Made by a program: the position numbers and the translations under genes
Notes under the pieces: generated by a model
The model's input: only the letters and a program-made list of their open reading frames with translations
What the model was told of the DNA's origin: nothing
Database searches by the model: none
Origin: Streptomyces sp. NRRL F-6492
GTDB taxonomy: Bacteria; Actinomycetota; Actinomycetes; Streptomycetales; Streptomycetaceae
Assembly (NCBI RefSeq): GCF_001280125.1
Contig: NZ_LGEG01000213.1
Coordinates: forward strand, 1-64,000
Reading direction: 5' to 3'
DNA length: 64,000 bases
Shown: in pieces, positions 14,969-24,300 of the stretch
Layout: each line of letters starts with the position of its first letter
Position numbering within the stretch: the first letter of the stretch is position 1

Positions 14969-16198
14969 TCACGCGGCGGGAGGGCCGGGAAGGCCCGCGT
15001 GGTCCTCGCCGGTGGCCGGGCGCCGCTCCACGGGGTGGCGGCCGTGCCAGTCCAGACAGAGTACGAGAACGTCGTCCGGCACTCCCCCGGGGGCCTCTTC
15101 GCGCAGCGTCCGGACGACGGCCCGGGGGGTGTCCGCGCAGGTCGTGCCGCGGGTCCGCTCGATCGCGCGGCCCACCGGGCGGTCGAGGGCCGCGTCGCCG
15201 GCGCCCGGCGGGGGGTCGCCCCGGTCGCAGGCGACGAAGACCAGGCGGTCGCCGGGGAGGACGCGGAGGCGCTGGGTGGCGTAGACGGTGTCCTCGAACA
15301 TGCCGAGGGGGAGCTGGCGCTCCAGGTGGATCCGCTCGGTCACCGCGCCGCGGCCCCGCCAGACCGTGGGCGAGCCCGCGTCGACGACCCGCACCTCGCC
15401 GGTGGCGCGGGCGAAGCTCAGCAGGAGGGCGGAGAGGGACCGCTCGCCCCGGTGCTGTCCGTAGAGCGCCTGGTCGGTGAGGCTGGCCTGGCCGACCAGG
15501 TCGAGCCCGGCGCGCCGGGCGTTGCGGATGGCGTTCAGGGCGAGGTTGCTCAGCAGGGCGGACGGGGCGTCGGGTCCGGTGCCGTTGGCGACGACCAGGG
15601 TGAGCTCCTCCTCGGTCACGCACCAGTCCAGGACGTGTCCGCCCGAGGTGTAGGAGGGCTCCCAGTAGGCGTGCAGGTCGAACTCCGCGCCCGTGCACGC
15701 CTGCCCGGGGAGCACGCCCCACTGCATCTCCGCCGGGACGCTGAGGGGGTGCGCCCTGCGCGTCCGGCGGTACAGGTCGGTGTGGCGGTCGGCGACGCGC
15801 AGGGCGTGTCCCAGTGTCTCGGCGATGTCGGCGAGTTCCTCGGTCACCGCGGGAGTGGCCAGGTCCGGGGGCAGGACCACCACCAGGACGCCACACCGTT
15901 CGCCACGAACCGTCACAGGAAGGCAAGCGGTCGCCGTGGGCCCGTCACCACCGAAAAGATATGGTTGCTGTGTGGAAAGAGCTCGACCCGCGGGCCCCGA
16001 CCCCACGGCCACGTGCCGCACCACGGCCGGCGCCTGCACGGGCTCGACGGGACGCAGCGACGTGAGCCCGTAGTCGACGAGCAGGAGGTCGGCGGAGAGC
16101 ACGGCGAACCGCCGTGCCAGATCGACACGGAGGGAGTCCAGGAGGCTGTGTGGCGGCGCCCCGCGCAGAGCGCGTTCCACTGTCACGTGTCGGTCCAC
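14969..16198 (-). CDS. SpoIIE/PP2C-fold protein, predicted pseudophosphatase
   Basis: A 409-residue protein with an N-terminal GAF-like sensor (about 1-170) and a C-terminal PP2C/SpoIIE domain. It is a clear paralogue of the protein encoded at 17013-18236. The metal-binding motifs are lost. The first-acid motif GDxYD is GGHVLD, the V-x-D-x-x-G-x-G motif is VANGTGPD (Asp to Asn), and the SDG motif near the end is ACDRGD. The structural motifs VDAGSP and LPLGMFEDTVY remain. The GTG start aligns with the paralogue's start (VDRHVTVERAL against VDEITGVEQAL) and follows GAAGG. It probably binds an STAS or RsbW-like partner without dephosphorylating it. It is divergent from the MarR gene with 95 bases between starts. 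Confidence 0.8.
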   Translation of the reverse strand: MDRHVTVERALRGAPPHSLLDSLRVDLARRFAVLSADLLLVDYGLTSLRPVEPVQAPAVVRHVAVGSGPAGRALSTQQPYLFGGDGPTATACLPVTVRGERCGVLVVVLPPDLATPAVTEELADIAETLGHALRVADRHTDLYRRTRRAHPLSVPAEMQWGVLPGQACTGAEFDLHAYWEPSYTSGGHVLDWCVTEEELTLVVANGTGPDAPSALLSNLALNAIRNARRAGLDLVGQASLTDQALYGQHRGERSLSALLLSFARATGEVRVVDAGSPTVWRGRGAVTERIHLERQLPLGMFEDTVYATQRLRVLPGDRLVFVACDRGDPPPGAGDAALDRPVGRAIERTRGTTCADTPRAVVRTLREEAPGGVPDDVLVLCLDWHGRHPVERRPATGEDHAGLPGPPAA

Positions 16199-16293
16199 CG
16201 AGCCCGTACCGCCTTCTGGAGAGATGTGGAGATGACCGGCGCGTCGCGAGGCCGACGCCTTCGGCCCCGGACGCATGAGGAGTGTCGGTAGCC

Positions 16294-16809
16294 ATGGACA
16301 CGAACCCCGCCCCGTCCCCTCGGGAGCCGCAGGAGACGGCACAGGCCGCCCGGGAGCTCATCGAGCTTCTGGAGGTGCTGTGGGAGCGCGGCCGGGACAT
16401 GGTGTCGCCGACACCGGTGTCGGCGACTCAGCTCCGCGTGCTCTACAGCCTCGACCGCGAGGAGGGCATCAACCTCCGGGCCCTGGGGGAACTGCTCGGT
16501 TCCGCGCCGCCCTCGGTGAGCCGTATGTGCGACCGCCTGGAGGCGCTGGGATTCGTGCAGCGGCTGCCCAGCCCCGTCAGCCGCCGGCAGCTCGAACTGC
16601 ACCTGACCGTCCGCGGCAAGGCGTATCTGCGGGACCTGCGGGTCCAGCGGGAGGAGGCCCTGCTCGCCGTCATCTCCGACATGACCCCGACGAGCCGCAA
16701 GGCGCTGCTGCGGGGCCTGACGGGCTTCCAGGACGCGCTGGACAAGGAGAGACCTTCGGCGCCCCCGGTGCGCCGGGGCGCGCCGCTCAAGGACGTCCGG
16801 TCCGCCTGA
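16294..16809 (+). CDS. MarR family transcriptional regulator
   Basis: 171 residues with the MarR winged helix: TQLRVLYSLDREEGINLRAL, LLGSAPPSVSRMCDRLEALG (recognition helix) and the wing FVQRLPSPVSRRQLELHLTVRG, where MarR proteins usually have DRRxxxLxLTxxG. A proline-rich N-terminus and a basic C-terminal tail are extra. The start is the ATG 11 bases after GAGGAG; an upstream GTG overlaps that ribosome site and is unlikely. It is divergent from the pseudophosphatase gene and convergent with its paralogue, so regulation of one or both signalling genes is plausible. A perfect palindrome lies 113 bases past its stop. Confidence 0.88.
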   Translation: MDTNPAPSPREPQETAQAARELIELLEVLWERGRDMVSPTPVSATQLRVLYSLDREEGINLRALGELLGSAPPSVSRMCDRLEALGFVQRLPSPVSRRQLELHLTVRGKAYLRDLRVQREEALLAVISDMTPTSRKALLRGLTGFQDALDKERPSAPPVRRGAPLKDVRSA

Positions 16810-16921
16810 CCCCCGCGCGGCGTGCGCGCCGTCCGGTCACGTGCCCCATGTCCCACTTGTCACCCTCTGCCCGCATACGACGTGTCCCTCCCGGACACGA
16901 GCCAGGTATTGCCCCAAGGAT

Positions 16922-16943
16922 ACAGTTGCCGCACGGCAACTGT
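16922..16943. promoter_or_regulatory. Perfect 10-bp inverted repeat, possible operator
   Basis: Arms ACAGTTGCCG and CGGCAACTGT flank CA. The two-base spacer is too tight for an efficient RNA terminator loop, and the TTGCC/GGCAA core resembles MarR-family operators. It sits between convergent genes (MarR and a phosphatase-like gene), where an operator is unexpected unless an antisense or small transcript starts here. Confidence 0.5.
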
Positions 16944-17012
16944 TGACACCGGGCATACGGACGAGTGCGCGGGGACGGGCCGGGCGCCGGCGGCTCCCGG
17001 AGCCCCGGGCCG

Positions 17013-18236
17013 CTACGAGCCGGGCCCGGGGAGGCCGGGGGCGGAGAGACCGGGACCGGGCCCCGACTCGTGCCCGCCCTGCCGTCCGTACCAGTCGAGG
17101 CAGACGACGAGCGCGTCGTCCTCCAGGGGTGCGTCGCCGTGGTACGCGGCGAGTTCCCGCAGGACCGCGCCCGGGACCTGGGCGGGCGGGAGCAGCTTCG
17201 TGGCGATGAGCGCGCGGGCCAGCGCCCGGTCGCCGTAGCTCTCCCCGTCGGGGGAGGCCGCGTCGTACACCCCGTCGCTGCCGAACAGCAGTCGGTCCCC
17301 CGGGCGGACCGTGAGGCGCTGCGGGGTGTAGACGGTGTCCTCGAACATGCCCAGGGGCAGCTGGGCCTCGAACGAGACGGGTTCGACGGAGCGGTCCCGC
17401 AGGCGCCACAGGCGGGGCGATCCGGCGTCCACGGCCTCCACCTCGCCCGTGGCGAGGTCGAAACGCAGCAGGAGCACCGAGACGAAGGCGTCGCCGTGGT
17501 ACTGCGCGTACACGGCCTGGTCCGCCAGGGCCGCCTGGTCCACGAGGCCGAGGCCGGCGCGGCGGGCGTTGCGGAGCGCGTTGAGGGCGAGGTTCGTCAG
17601 GAGGGCGGCCTCGATGCCCTCCCCCATGCCGTTGGTGACCGTCAGGGTCAGGTGGTCGGCGGAGGCCGACCAGTCGTAGTTGTCCCCGAAGATCGCGTAG
17701 GCCGGTTCCAGGTGCGCGCCGAGGGCGAACTCGGAACGGACGCAGGAGCGGCCCGGCAGGAGGTGCCACTGCATCTCGGCCGCCAGCGTCAGCCGGCTGG
17801 CCCGCCGCGCGAGGTCGTACAGGTCCGTGTCCCGCTCCGCCACCAGGATCTCGTGGCCGAGCGCCTCGCAGACGTGCCGCAGCTCGGGCAGCAGGGGCAC
17901 GAGGTCGATGCCCGCCGGCAGGGCGACGGTGAGGACGCCCATCCGGTCCCCCCGGATGGTGACCGGCTGGTGGACGGAGACGGCGTCGGCGTCATGGGTG
18001 ACGTACGGCTCCTGGGCGCCGAAGGCGCGTCCCTGCGGGCTGTCGTGGATGAGGACCGGCGGGGTCGTGTGGGGCACGCGCTCGACGAGTTGGAGCGACC
18101 GCAGCGCGTAGTCGGCGAGCCGGAGCTCCACCCGCAGCGCTCCGCACTGCTTGCGCAGGGCGTCCGCCACGACGCCCACCAGCAGGTGCGGGGCGGCCCG
18201 GCGCAGTGCCTGTTCGACACCGGTGATCTCGTCCAC
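17013..18236 (-). CDS. SpoIIE/PP2C-family protein phosphatase-like regulator
   Basis: 407 residues: GAF-like N-terminal half (VHQPVTIRGDRMGVLTVALP) and a SpoIIE domain. Compared with its paralogue at 14969-16198 it keeps FGDNYDWSA (first metal motif), VDAGSP, LLFGSDGVYDA and DDALVVCLDW, but the V-x-D-x-x-G-x-G motif reads VTNGMGEG, an Asp-to-Asn change at a normally metal-linked acid. Activity may therefore be reduced or conditional. The GTG start follows GAGAAGGAGAAG by about nine bases. It is 80 bases downstream of the STAS gene on the same strand, so the likely substrate is that phospho-antagonist. The terminal Gly/Pro-rich tail is unstructured. Confidence 0.8.
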   Translation of the reverse strand: MDEITGVEQALRRAAPHLLVGVVADALRKQCGALRVELRLADYALRSLQLVERVPHTTPPVLIHDSPQGRAFGAQEPYVTHDADAVSVHQPVTIRGDRMGVLTVALPAGIDLVPLLPELRHVCEALGHEILVAERDTDLYDLARRASRLTLAAEMQWHLLPGRSCVRSEFALGAHLEPAYAIFGDNYDWSASADHLTLTVTNGMGEGIEAALLTNLALNALRNARRAGLGLVDQAALADQAVYAQYHGDAFVSVLLLRFDLATGEVEAVDAGSPRLWRLRDRSVEPVSFEAQLPLGMFEDTVYTPQRLTVRPGDRLLFGSDGVYDAASPDGESYGDRALARALIATKLLPPAQVPGAVLRELAAYHGDAPLEDDALVVCLDWYGRQGGHESGPGPGLSAPGLPGPGS

Positions 18237-18316
18237 GTGTTCCGGCTTCTCCTTCTCGTCTCCGCCCGGGCGCGGTTCCGCTCCCGCGGGGTCCGCACCG
18301 TCCTTCGTCCGGCTCT

Positions 18317-18685
18317 CTAGTTCTCGTGCCCGGCCGCGACGAGCGCGTCCGCCACGTCGGTGTGCAGGGGCGTCGTCATCGTCAGGCCCGTGATCTCCAG
18401 GATGCGGCGCACGGCCGGGGTCGGCGCGGCGAGGTGGAGGTCGCCCCCGGACTCCCGCGCGTCCCGTCCCGCCCTGATCAGGACGTTCAGGCCGGACGAG
18501 TCCATGAAGTCCAGGGCGGAGAGGTCCAGGACGAGGTGGCGGCGGCCGTGCAGGAACTGGTTGGCCAGGTGGTGGTGGAGCAGGGTGGCCGTCTCGATGT
18601 CGAGCTCGCCCCCCACGGTGACGACCGCCGTGTCGGCGTCGCGGATCTCCACTTCGATGTCCAGGTTCACTTCTCGCTCGGGCAT
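18317..18685 (-). CDS. STAS-domain anti-anti-sigma factor (RsbV/SpoIIAA-like)
   Basis: 122 residues, one STAS domain: VNLDIEVEIRDADTAVVTVG, ELDIETATLLHHHL, then the phosphorylation-site loop ALDFMDSSGLNVLIRAG, in which one serine is the expected kinase target. It would bind the RsbW-like kinase when unphosphorylated and free the sigma factor. The ATG follows AGGGAG. It sits between the ANTAR-SpoIIE phosphatase (46 bases upstream) and the phosphatase-like gene (80 bases downstream), an operon order typical of partner-switching modules. Confidence 0.9.
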   Translation of the reverse strand: MPEREVNLDIEVEIRDADTAVVTVGGELDIETATLLHHHLANQFLHGRRHLVLDLSALDFMDSSGLNVLIRAGRDARESGGDLHLAAPTPAVRRILEITGLTMTTPLHTDVADALVAAGHEN

Positions 18686-18731
18686 GCTCCCTGCTTTCCA
18701 CGGATGGGGTGATGGTCGGTCGGGCGTGCGG

Positions 18732-21245
18732 TCAGGTGACGCGCACACCGATCAGGCACGTGTCGTCGTCGGTGTCGGACTTGCTGTGCGTGAGCAGCAG
18801 GTCGAGGCGCCGTTCGAGGCCGTCGGCCGGGGTCCGGGCCGCGGCGAGCAGCTGGTCCAGGGAGTCGTGCACGGAGGTGTCCCGCCGCTCGACGAGGCCG
18901 TCGGTGTACATCAGGACGGTGTCCTCGGCCTCCAGCTGGATCTCCGCCTCCTCGTACTCGGCCTCGGCGAGGGCCCCGAGCAGCAGTCCCTGGAGCAGCG
19001 GCAGCGTGCTGGCCCGGTCGCCCCGCACGAGCACGGGCGGGAGGTGTCCCGCCCTGGCCCAGCGCAGGGTGCGGTTCGCGGGGTCGAAGACGCCGCAGAC
19101 GGCGGTGGCCGTGACCTGGGCGGTGAGGTGGTGGGCCACGTTGTTCAGCCAGGACAGCAGCTGTCCCGGGCCCGCCCCGGTCACGGCGAGGCCGCGCAGG
19201 GCGTTGCGCAGGACGACCATGCCGGTGGCGGCCTCGATGCCGTGCCCGGCGATGTCCCCGACGCACAGCAGGATCTTCTTGGACGGCAGGACGACGGCGT
19301 CGTACCAGTCGCCGCCGACCAGGGACTCGGTCTCGGCCGGCCGGTAGCGGACGGCGACGTCGAGGCCCTGGGCGTCGAGCGGGGCCCTGGTCGGCGGCAT
19401 GATGGCGTGCTGGAGCTGGAGGGCCAGCCGATTGCGTTCCGCCGACTCCTGTTCGGTCACGGCGAGTTGGTCGCGGGTGGCCGCCAGGGCGACCTCGGTC
19501 CAGTGCTGGGCGGAGATGTCCTGGTAGGCGCCCCGCACGGCGAGGAGCCGCTCGTCGGCGTCGAGGGAGGGCTCGGCGATCACCCGGATGTGGCGGGTCA
19601 CACCGTCCCGGCGCAGCATGCGGAAGGCCGTCGAGCTCGCCCGCCGCTGGTGCAGCACGGCATGGAGGAAGCGGCCGATGGCGACCTCGTCGTCGGGGTG
19701 GGCGTGGGCGGTGAGGTCGCGCAGGGAGACCGTCCCCTCGGTGATGTCCCGCCCGAAGAGGTCGAAGAGCTGCCCGTTCCAGGTGATCTCTCCGGTCAGG
19801 ACGTCCTCCTCGAAGCCGCCGATGCGGCCGAGGCGCTGGGCGTGCTGGAGGAGGCTGGCGAGCCGGGCGGTCTCGTCCTCGATGCGCCAGATGAGGAGCA
19901 CGCCGTCGCCGTGCCGGCTGATGCTGAGGTCGGCGACGGAGGCGAGCGGCACCTGGTCCACGAGGGCGGTCAGCCGGGTCCGCCGGGCGCGGAAGGGCTC
20001 CCCGGTGGCGTAGACCCGCTCGATCCGCTCGAAGAGTTCGCTCTCGCCGGCCGTCGCGGGGTACGCCTCCAGGAGCAGGGCTCCGTCGACGGCGCCGCGC
20101 GAGCGGCCCGCCGGGTCCTGGAAGTGCTCGTTGGCGTGGCGGATGCGGAAGTCCCGCAGGCGCCCCTCGTCGTCCAGGTGGGGGGTCAGGACCAGGGCGG
20201 GGTCGTAGAGGCCGTCGGCGAGCTCCACGAGCTCCGACGCCCCGGCGGCCCCGTCCGAGAGCGCCCGCGTCCGCACCGGCTGCACGGGGAGGGTCTCCAG
20301 GGTGTGGGCGCACAGTTCGGCCAGGGCCTCGATCTGGCGCTCCACCGCCTGCGGCTGGGGTTCCAGCGGCCGGGGCCAGCAGATCTCCAGGACGCCGTGG
20401 ATCCGTCCGCCGGTGCCGGCGGGCACCGCCACCCGGCCGCCGTCGGGGTGGCGCGCGTGGCCGATCGAGGGGATGCCGACGGATCCGAGCGTGGGGAACC
20501 GGACGGTCCGGCGGGCGGTGAGGGCCTCCCGGGCCACGGTGGCCACGCCGGGCGGCACGTAGCGCCAGCGGGCGGGCTCGTCGGCGCCGAAGCCCGCGTG
20601 GCCGCAGAGGGTCAGGGAGGCGTCGGGGCCGGTGGTCCAGATGGCGACGGCGACGGCGCCCAGGGGGGCGAGGGCGTGTTCGAGGAGGGACTCGGCGACG
20701 GCCTGGCTGTCCCCGGCGTTGAGCGCGGCGCTCTCGGCCGTGCGCAGGCGTACGGCGACCGACCCGCCGGCCCCGAAGTCCGCCCCGCCGGCCTCGGCGT
20801 CCGCCCCGCCGGCCCCGGCGTCCGGCTTCGGGCCGTCCGGCCGCCGTACGGTCCTGACGAAGTCGTCGGCGACCTCGGCGACCTGGTCGTGGGCGGCCTG
20901 GTTGATGATGTCCGCGGCCAGTTCCAGCTGGGAGAGCCCGGCCTGGCCGGCCAGTTCGGCGAGCTGCTTCGCGGCCTGGGCCGGGCCGCAGCCGAGCCGC
21001 TCGACGATGACGCCCTTGGCGAGCTCGATCAGGGCGCGTCCCTCGGCCGCGGCGTGCGCGGCGCGCACCTCCCCGCGCAGCCGCTCCACCGTCTCGGCCA
21101 GCCGGCCCACGGTGGAGCGGTCGTCCGGCCGGTGCCGCTCCTCCTCCGGGGAGGGAGCGGGCACGACGGGGCCGGCCGGTGTCGGAGCGCCGTCCCCTTG
21201 GGGACCGACGGCGGGGTATCCGCCGTGGCGGTGGGGAGCACTCAT
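18732..21245 (-). CDS. Multidomain SpoIIE phosphatase (ANTAR-GAF-PAS-PP2C)
   Basis: 837 residues. A charged N-terminus leads into an ANTAR RNA-binding-type module (about 65-130: RALIELAKGVIVERLGCGPA). A GAF domain follows (about 180-330), then two PAS domains (about 340-560, including IGGFEEDVLTGEITWNGQLF), and a complete SpoIIE/PP2C domain (about 610-837) with VGGDWYDAV, CVGDIAGHGIEAA, RWARAGHLPPV, MYTDGLVERRD and DDTCLIGVRV. All metal-binding acids are present, so this is the competent phosphatase of the island, expected to dephosphorylate the STAS protein encoded next to it. The ATG has GAGGAG eight bases before it. It follows the poly-HAMP kinase gene by 96 bases and may be cotranscribed with it. 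Confidence 0.9.
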   Translation of the reverse strand: MSAPHRHGGYPAVGPQGDGAPTPAGPVVPAPSPEEERHRPDDRSTVGRLAETVERLRGEVRAAHAAAEGRALIELAKGVIVERLGCGPAQAAKQLAELAGQAGLSQLELAADIINQAAHDQVAEVADDFVRTVRRPDGPKPDAGAGGADAEAGGADFGAGGSVAVRLRTAESAALNAGDSQAVAESLLEHALAPLGAVAVAIWTTGPDASLTLCGHAGFGADEPARWRYVPPGVATVAREALTARRTVRFPTLGSVGIPSIGHARHPDGGRVAVPAGTGGRIHGVLEICWPRPLEPQPQAVERQIEALAELCAHTLETLPVQPVRTRALSDGAAGASELVELADGLYDPALVLTPHLDDEGRLRDFRIRHANEHFQDPAGRSRGAVDGALLLEAYPATAGESELFERIERVYATGEPFRARRTRLTALVDQVPLASVADLSISRHGDGVLLIWRIEDETARLASLLQHAQRLGRIGGFEEDVLTGEITWNGQLFDLFGRDITEGTVSLRDLTAHAHPDDEVAIGRFLHAVLHQRRASSTAFRMLRRDGVTRHIRVIAEPSLDADERLLAVRGAYQDISAQHWTEVALAATRDQLAVTEQESAERNRLALQLQHAIMPPTRAPLDAQGLDVAVRYRPAETESLVGGDWYDAVVLPSKKILLCVGDIAGHGIEAATGMVVLRNALRGLAVTGAGPGQLLSWLNNVAHHLTAQVTATAVCGVFDPANRTLRWARAGHLPPVLVRGDRASTLPLLQGLLLGALAEAEYEEAEIQLEAEDTVLMYTDGLVERRDTSVHDSLDQLLAAARTPADGLERRLDLLLTHSKSDTDDDTCLIGVRVT

Positions 21246-21341
21246 GACGCGGACTCCTCGGGGACGGCGGCCGGGGCCGCGGACGGACGGAACGGAACGT
21301 ACGGAAAGAGGTGCCGGAGGGGGAGGGCCGGGGCCCGTGGT

Positions 21342-24300
21342 CTATCCGTCGTTCAGCCACCGGCGGATGCAGGTGATGAGGTCGTCGGCGTCGACCGGCT
21401 TGGTCACGTAGTCGCTGGCGCCCGAGGCGAGGCTCTTCTCGCGGTCCCCCGGCATGGCCTTGGCGGTGACCGCGATGACGGGCAGCGCGGCGTGGGCGGG
21501 CATCTGCCGGATCTTGGAGGTGGCGGTGTAGCCGTCCATCTCGGGCATCATGACGTCCATCAGGACCAGGTCGATGTCGGGGTGCGCGGCGAGCGCCTCG
21601 ATCCCCTTGCGGCCGTTCTCGGCGTGCAGGACCTTGATGCCGTGCAGCTCCAGGATGCCGCTCAGGGCGTAGAGGTTGCGGGCGTCGTCGTCGACCACCA
21701 GGACCGTGCGGCCGTGCAGGGTGGCGTCGATGGTCTGCGGCGCCGGGGGCCGGTGCTCGCCGCGCATCAGGGGCACGACGTCGCCCGGCTGGTCCGCGGA
21801 CAGGTGCAGGGCGATCCGCTCGCGCAGTTCGTCGAGGCTGGAGAGCAGCTCCAGCGGGCGCAGCCGGGCGCGGGTCTGGAGGGCCCGCTCGTGCTCGGCG
21901 GTGAGCCTGCGGTTGTTGTGGGCGAGGACGGGGACGGTGCGCAGGGCCTCGTCGCCGTCCATGGCGTCCAGGAACTGCAGGGCCTCGCCGTCGGCCATGT
22001 CGACTTCGAGGACGACGCAGTGGAACGGCTGGGTGGCGAGGGCGGTCGCGGCCTCCTGGGGGCCCACGGCCGTGATCAGCTCGATGTCCTCCCGGTCGGC
22101 GCGGTCGCGGCCGTCGGCCAGCTCCACGACGGCGTTCTCGGCGACGAGCGAGAGCAGCCCGCGCGGGCGCTCCTCGATCACGAGGAGGCGCCGGGTCTGC
22201 CGGGCCGGCGGGGCGGCGGGCAGGGCCGGGCGGGGTACGGGGGCGTCGGAGAGCTCCGCGGTCTCCTCGCGCTCCTCGGGCCGGAGGGCCGGGACGTGGG
22301 CGGACTGCTCCTTGAAGTCGGCCCGGGCGACGGGCAGGTAGAGGGTGAAGGTGCTGCCCTCGCCGGGCCGGCTGGCGACCGTGAGGGCGCCGCCGAGCAG
22401 GTAGGCGATCTCGCGGCTGATGGACAGGCCGAGGCCGGTGCCGCCGTACTTCCGGTTGGTCGTGCCGTCCGCCTGCTGGAAGGCGCCGAAGATGGCGTCC
22501 AGGTGCTGGGCGGCGATGCCGATGCCGGTGTCCTTGACCCGGAAGGCGACGACGGGGCCGCCGCGGTGGACCGTGCCGGGCAGTTCGTCGTCCGCGGCCG
22601 GCTCGATGCACAGCTCGACGCTGCCGCGCTCGGTGAACTTGACGGCGTTGGAGAGCAGGTTGCGCAGCACCTGCCGCAGCCGGGAGTCGTCGGTGACGAG
22701 GTCCACGGGCACGCCCGCGGCGGTGGCGACGGTGAAGGTGAGGCTCTTCTGCGTGGTGAGCGGCCGGAACGTCGCCTCGACGTAGTCGAGGAGGCGGCGC
22801 AGCGCCACCCGCTCCGGGTTGAGGTCCATCTTCCCGGCCTCCACCTTGGACAGGTCGAGGATGTCGTTGATCAGCTGGAGCAGGTCGGATCCGGCGGAGT
22901 GGATGATGCCGGCGTACTCGACCTGCTTGGCCGTGAGGTTGCGGGTCGGGTTCTGGGCGAGGAGCTGGGCGAGGATGAGCAGGCTGTTGAGCGGGGTGCG
23001 CAGCTCGTGGCTCATGTTGGCCAGGAACTCGGACTTGTACTTGGAGGCGAGCGAGAGCTGCTGGGCGCGGTCCTCCAGCTCCTGCCGGGCCTGCTCGATC
23101 TGGAGGTTCTTGGCCTCGATGTCGCGGTTCTGCGAGGCGAGCAGGGCCGCCTTCTCCTCCAGTTCGGCGTTGGAGCGCTGGAGCTCCTCCTGCTGGACCT
23201 GGAGCTCCTCGGAGCGGGCCCGCAGTTCGTCGGCGAGCCGCTGGGACTCCTCCAGGAGTTCGTCGGTGCGGGCGTTGGCGACGATCGTGCTGAGGTTGAC
23301 GCCCACCGTCTCCATGAGCTGCTCCAGGAAGTCCCGGTGCACGGAGGTGAAGGGGGTGAAGGAGACCAGTTCGATGACGCCGAGGACCTGGTCCTCGACG
23401 ACGATCGGCAGCACGATCAGGCTGCCTCCCGAGGCCTGGCCGAGGCCGGAGGAGATGTACACGTAGTCGCCGGGCACGTTCTCGGCGGCGATGGTGCGGC
23501 GGCTGCGGGCGGCCTGTCCGACGAGGGACTCGCCGAGGCGGAAGCGCTCGCGGCTGTCGGCGGGGCGCCCGTAGGAGCCGACGAGCTTGAGCTCGACGCC
23601 CTGCGTGCCGTCCTCGGCGAGGTAGAACGCGCCGTACTGGGCGGCCACGAGCGGGGTGAGCTCGTCCATGACGAGTTCGGCGACGACGGCGAGGTCGCGG
23701 TGGCCCTGCATCAGCTCGGAGATGCGGGCGAGGCTGGACTTGAGCCAGTCCTGTTCCTGGTTGGCGCGGGTGGTCTCGCGCAGCGAGCCGACCATCGCGT
23801 TGATGTTGTCCTTGAGCTCGGCCACCTCGCCGGAGGCGTCGACGGTGATGGAGCGGGTCAGGTCGCCCTCGGCGACCGCGCTCGCCACCTCGGCGATGGC
23901 GCGGACCTGGCGGGTGAGGTTCCCGGCCAGCTCGTTGACGTTCTCGGTCAGGCGCTTCCAGGTGCCGGAGACGCCCTCGACCTCGGCCTGGCCGCCGAGG
24001 CGGCCCTCGCTGCCGACCTCGCGGGCGACGCGGGTGACCTCGGCGGCGAAGGAGGACAGCTGGTCGACCATGGTGTTGATGGTGGTCTTCAGCTCCAGGA
24101 TCTCGCCCTGGGCGTCGACGTCGATCTTCTTCGACAGGTCGCCGTTGGCGACGGCGGTGGTGACCTGGGCGATGTTGCGGACCTGACCGGTGAGGTTGTT
24201 CGCCATCGAGTTGACGTTGTCGGTGAGGTCCTTCCAGGTGCCGGCCACGTTCGGCACCCGGGCCTGGCCGCCGAGGCGGCCCTCGGTGCCGACCTCGCGG

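Noticed and set aside
16810..17012. Promoter with TTGACA at 16943-16948
   Set aside because: No acceptable -10 at 16-18 bases; adjoining frames are shadows.
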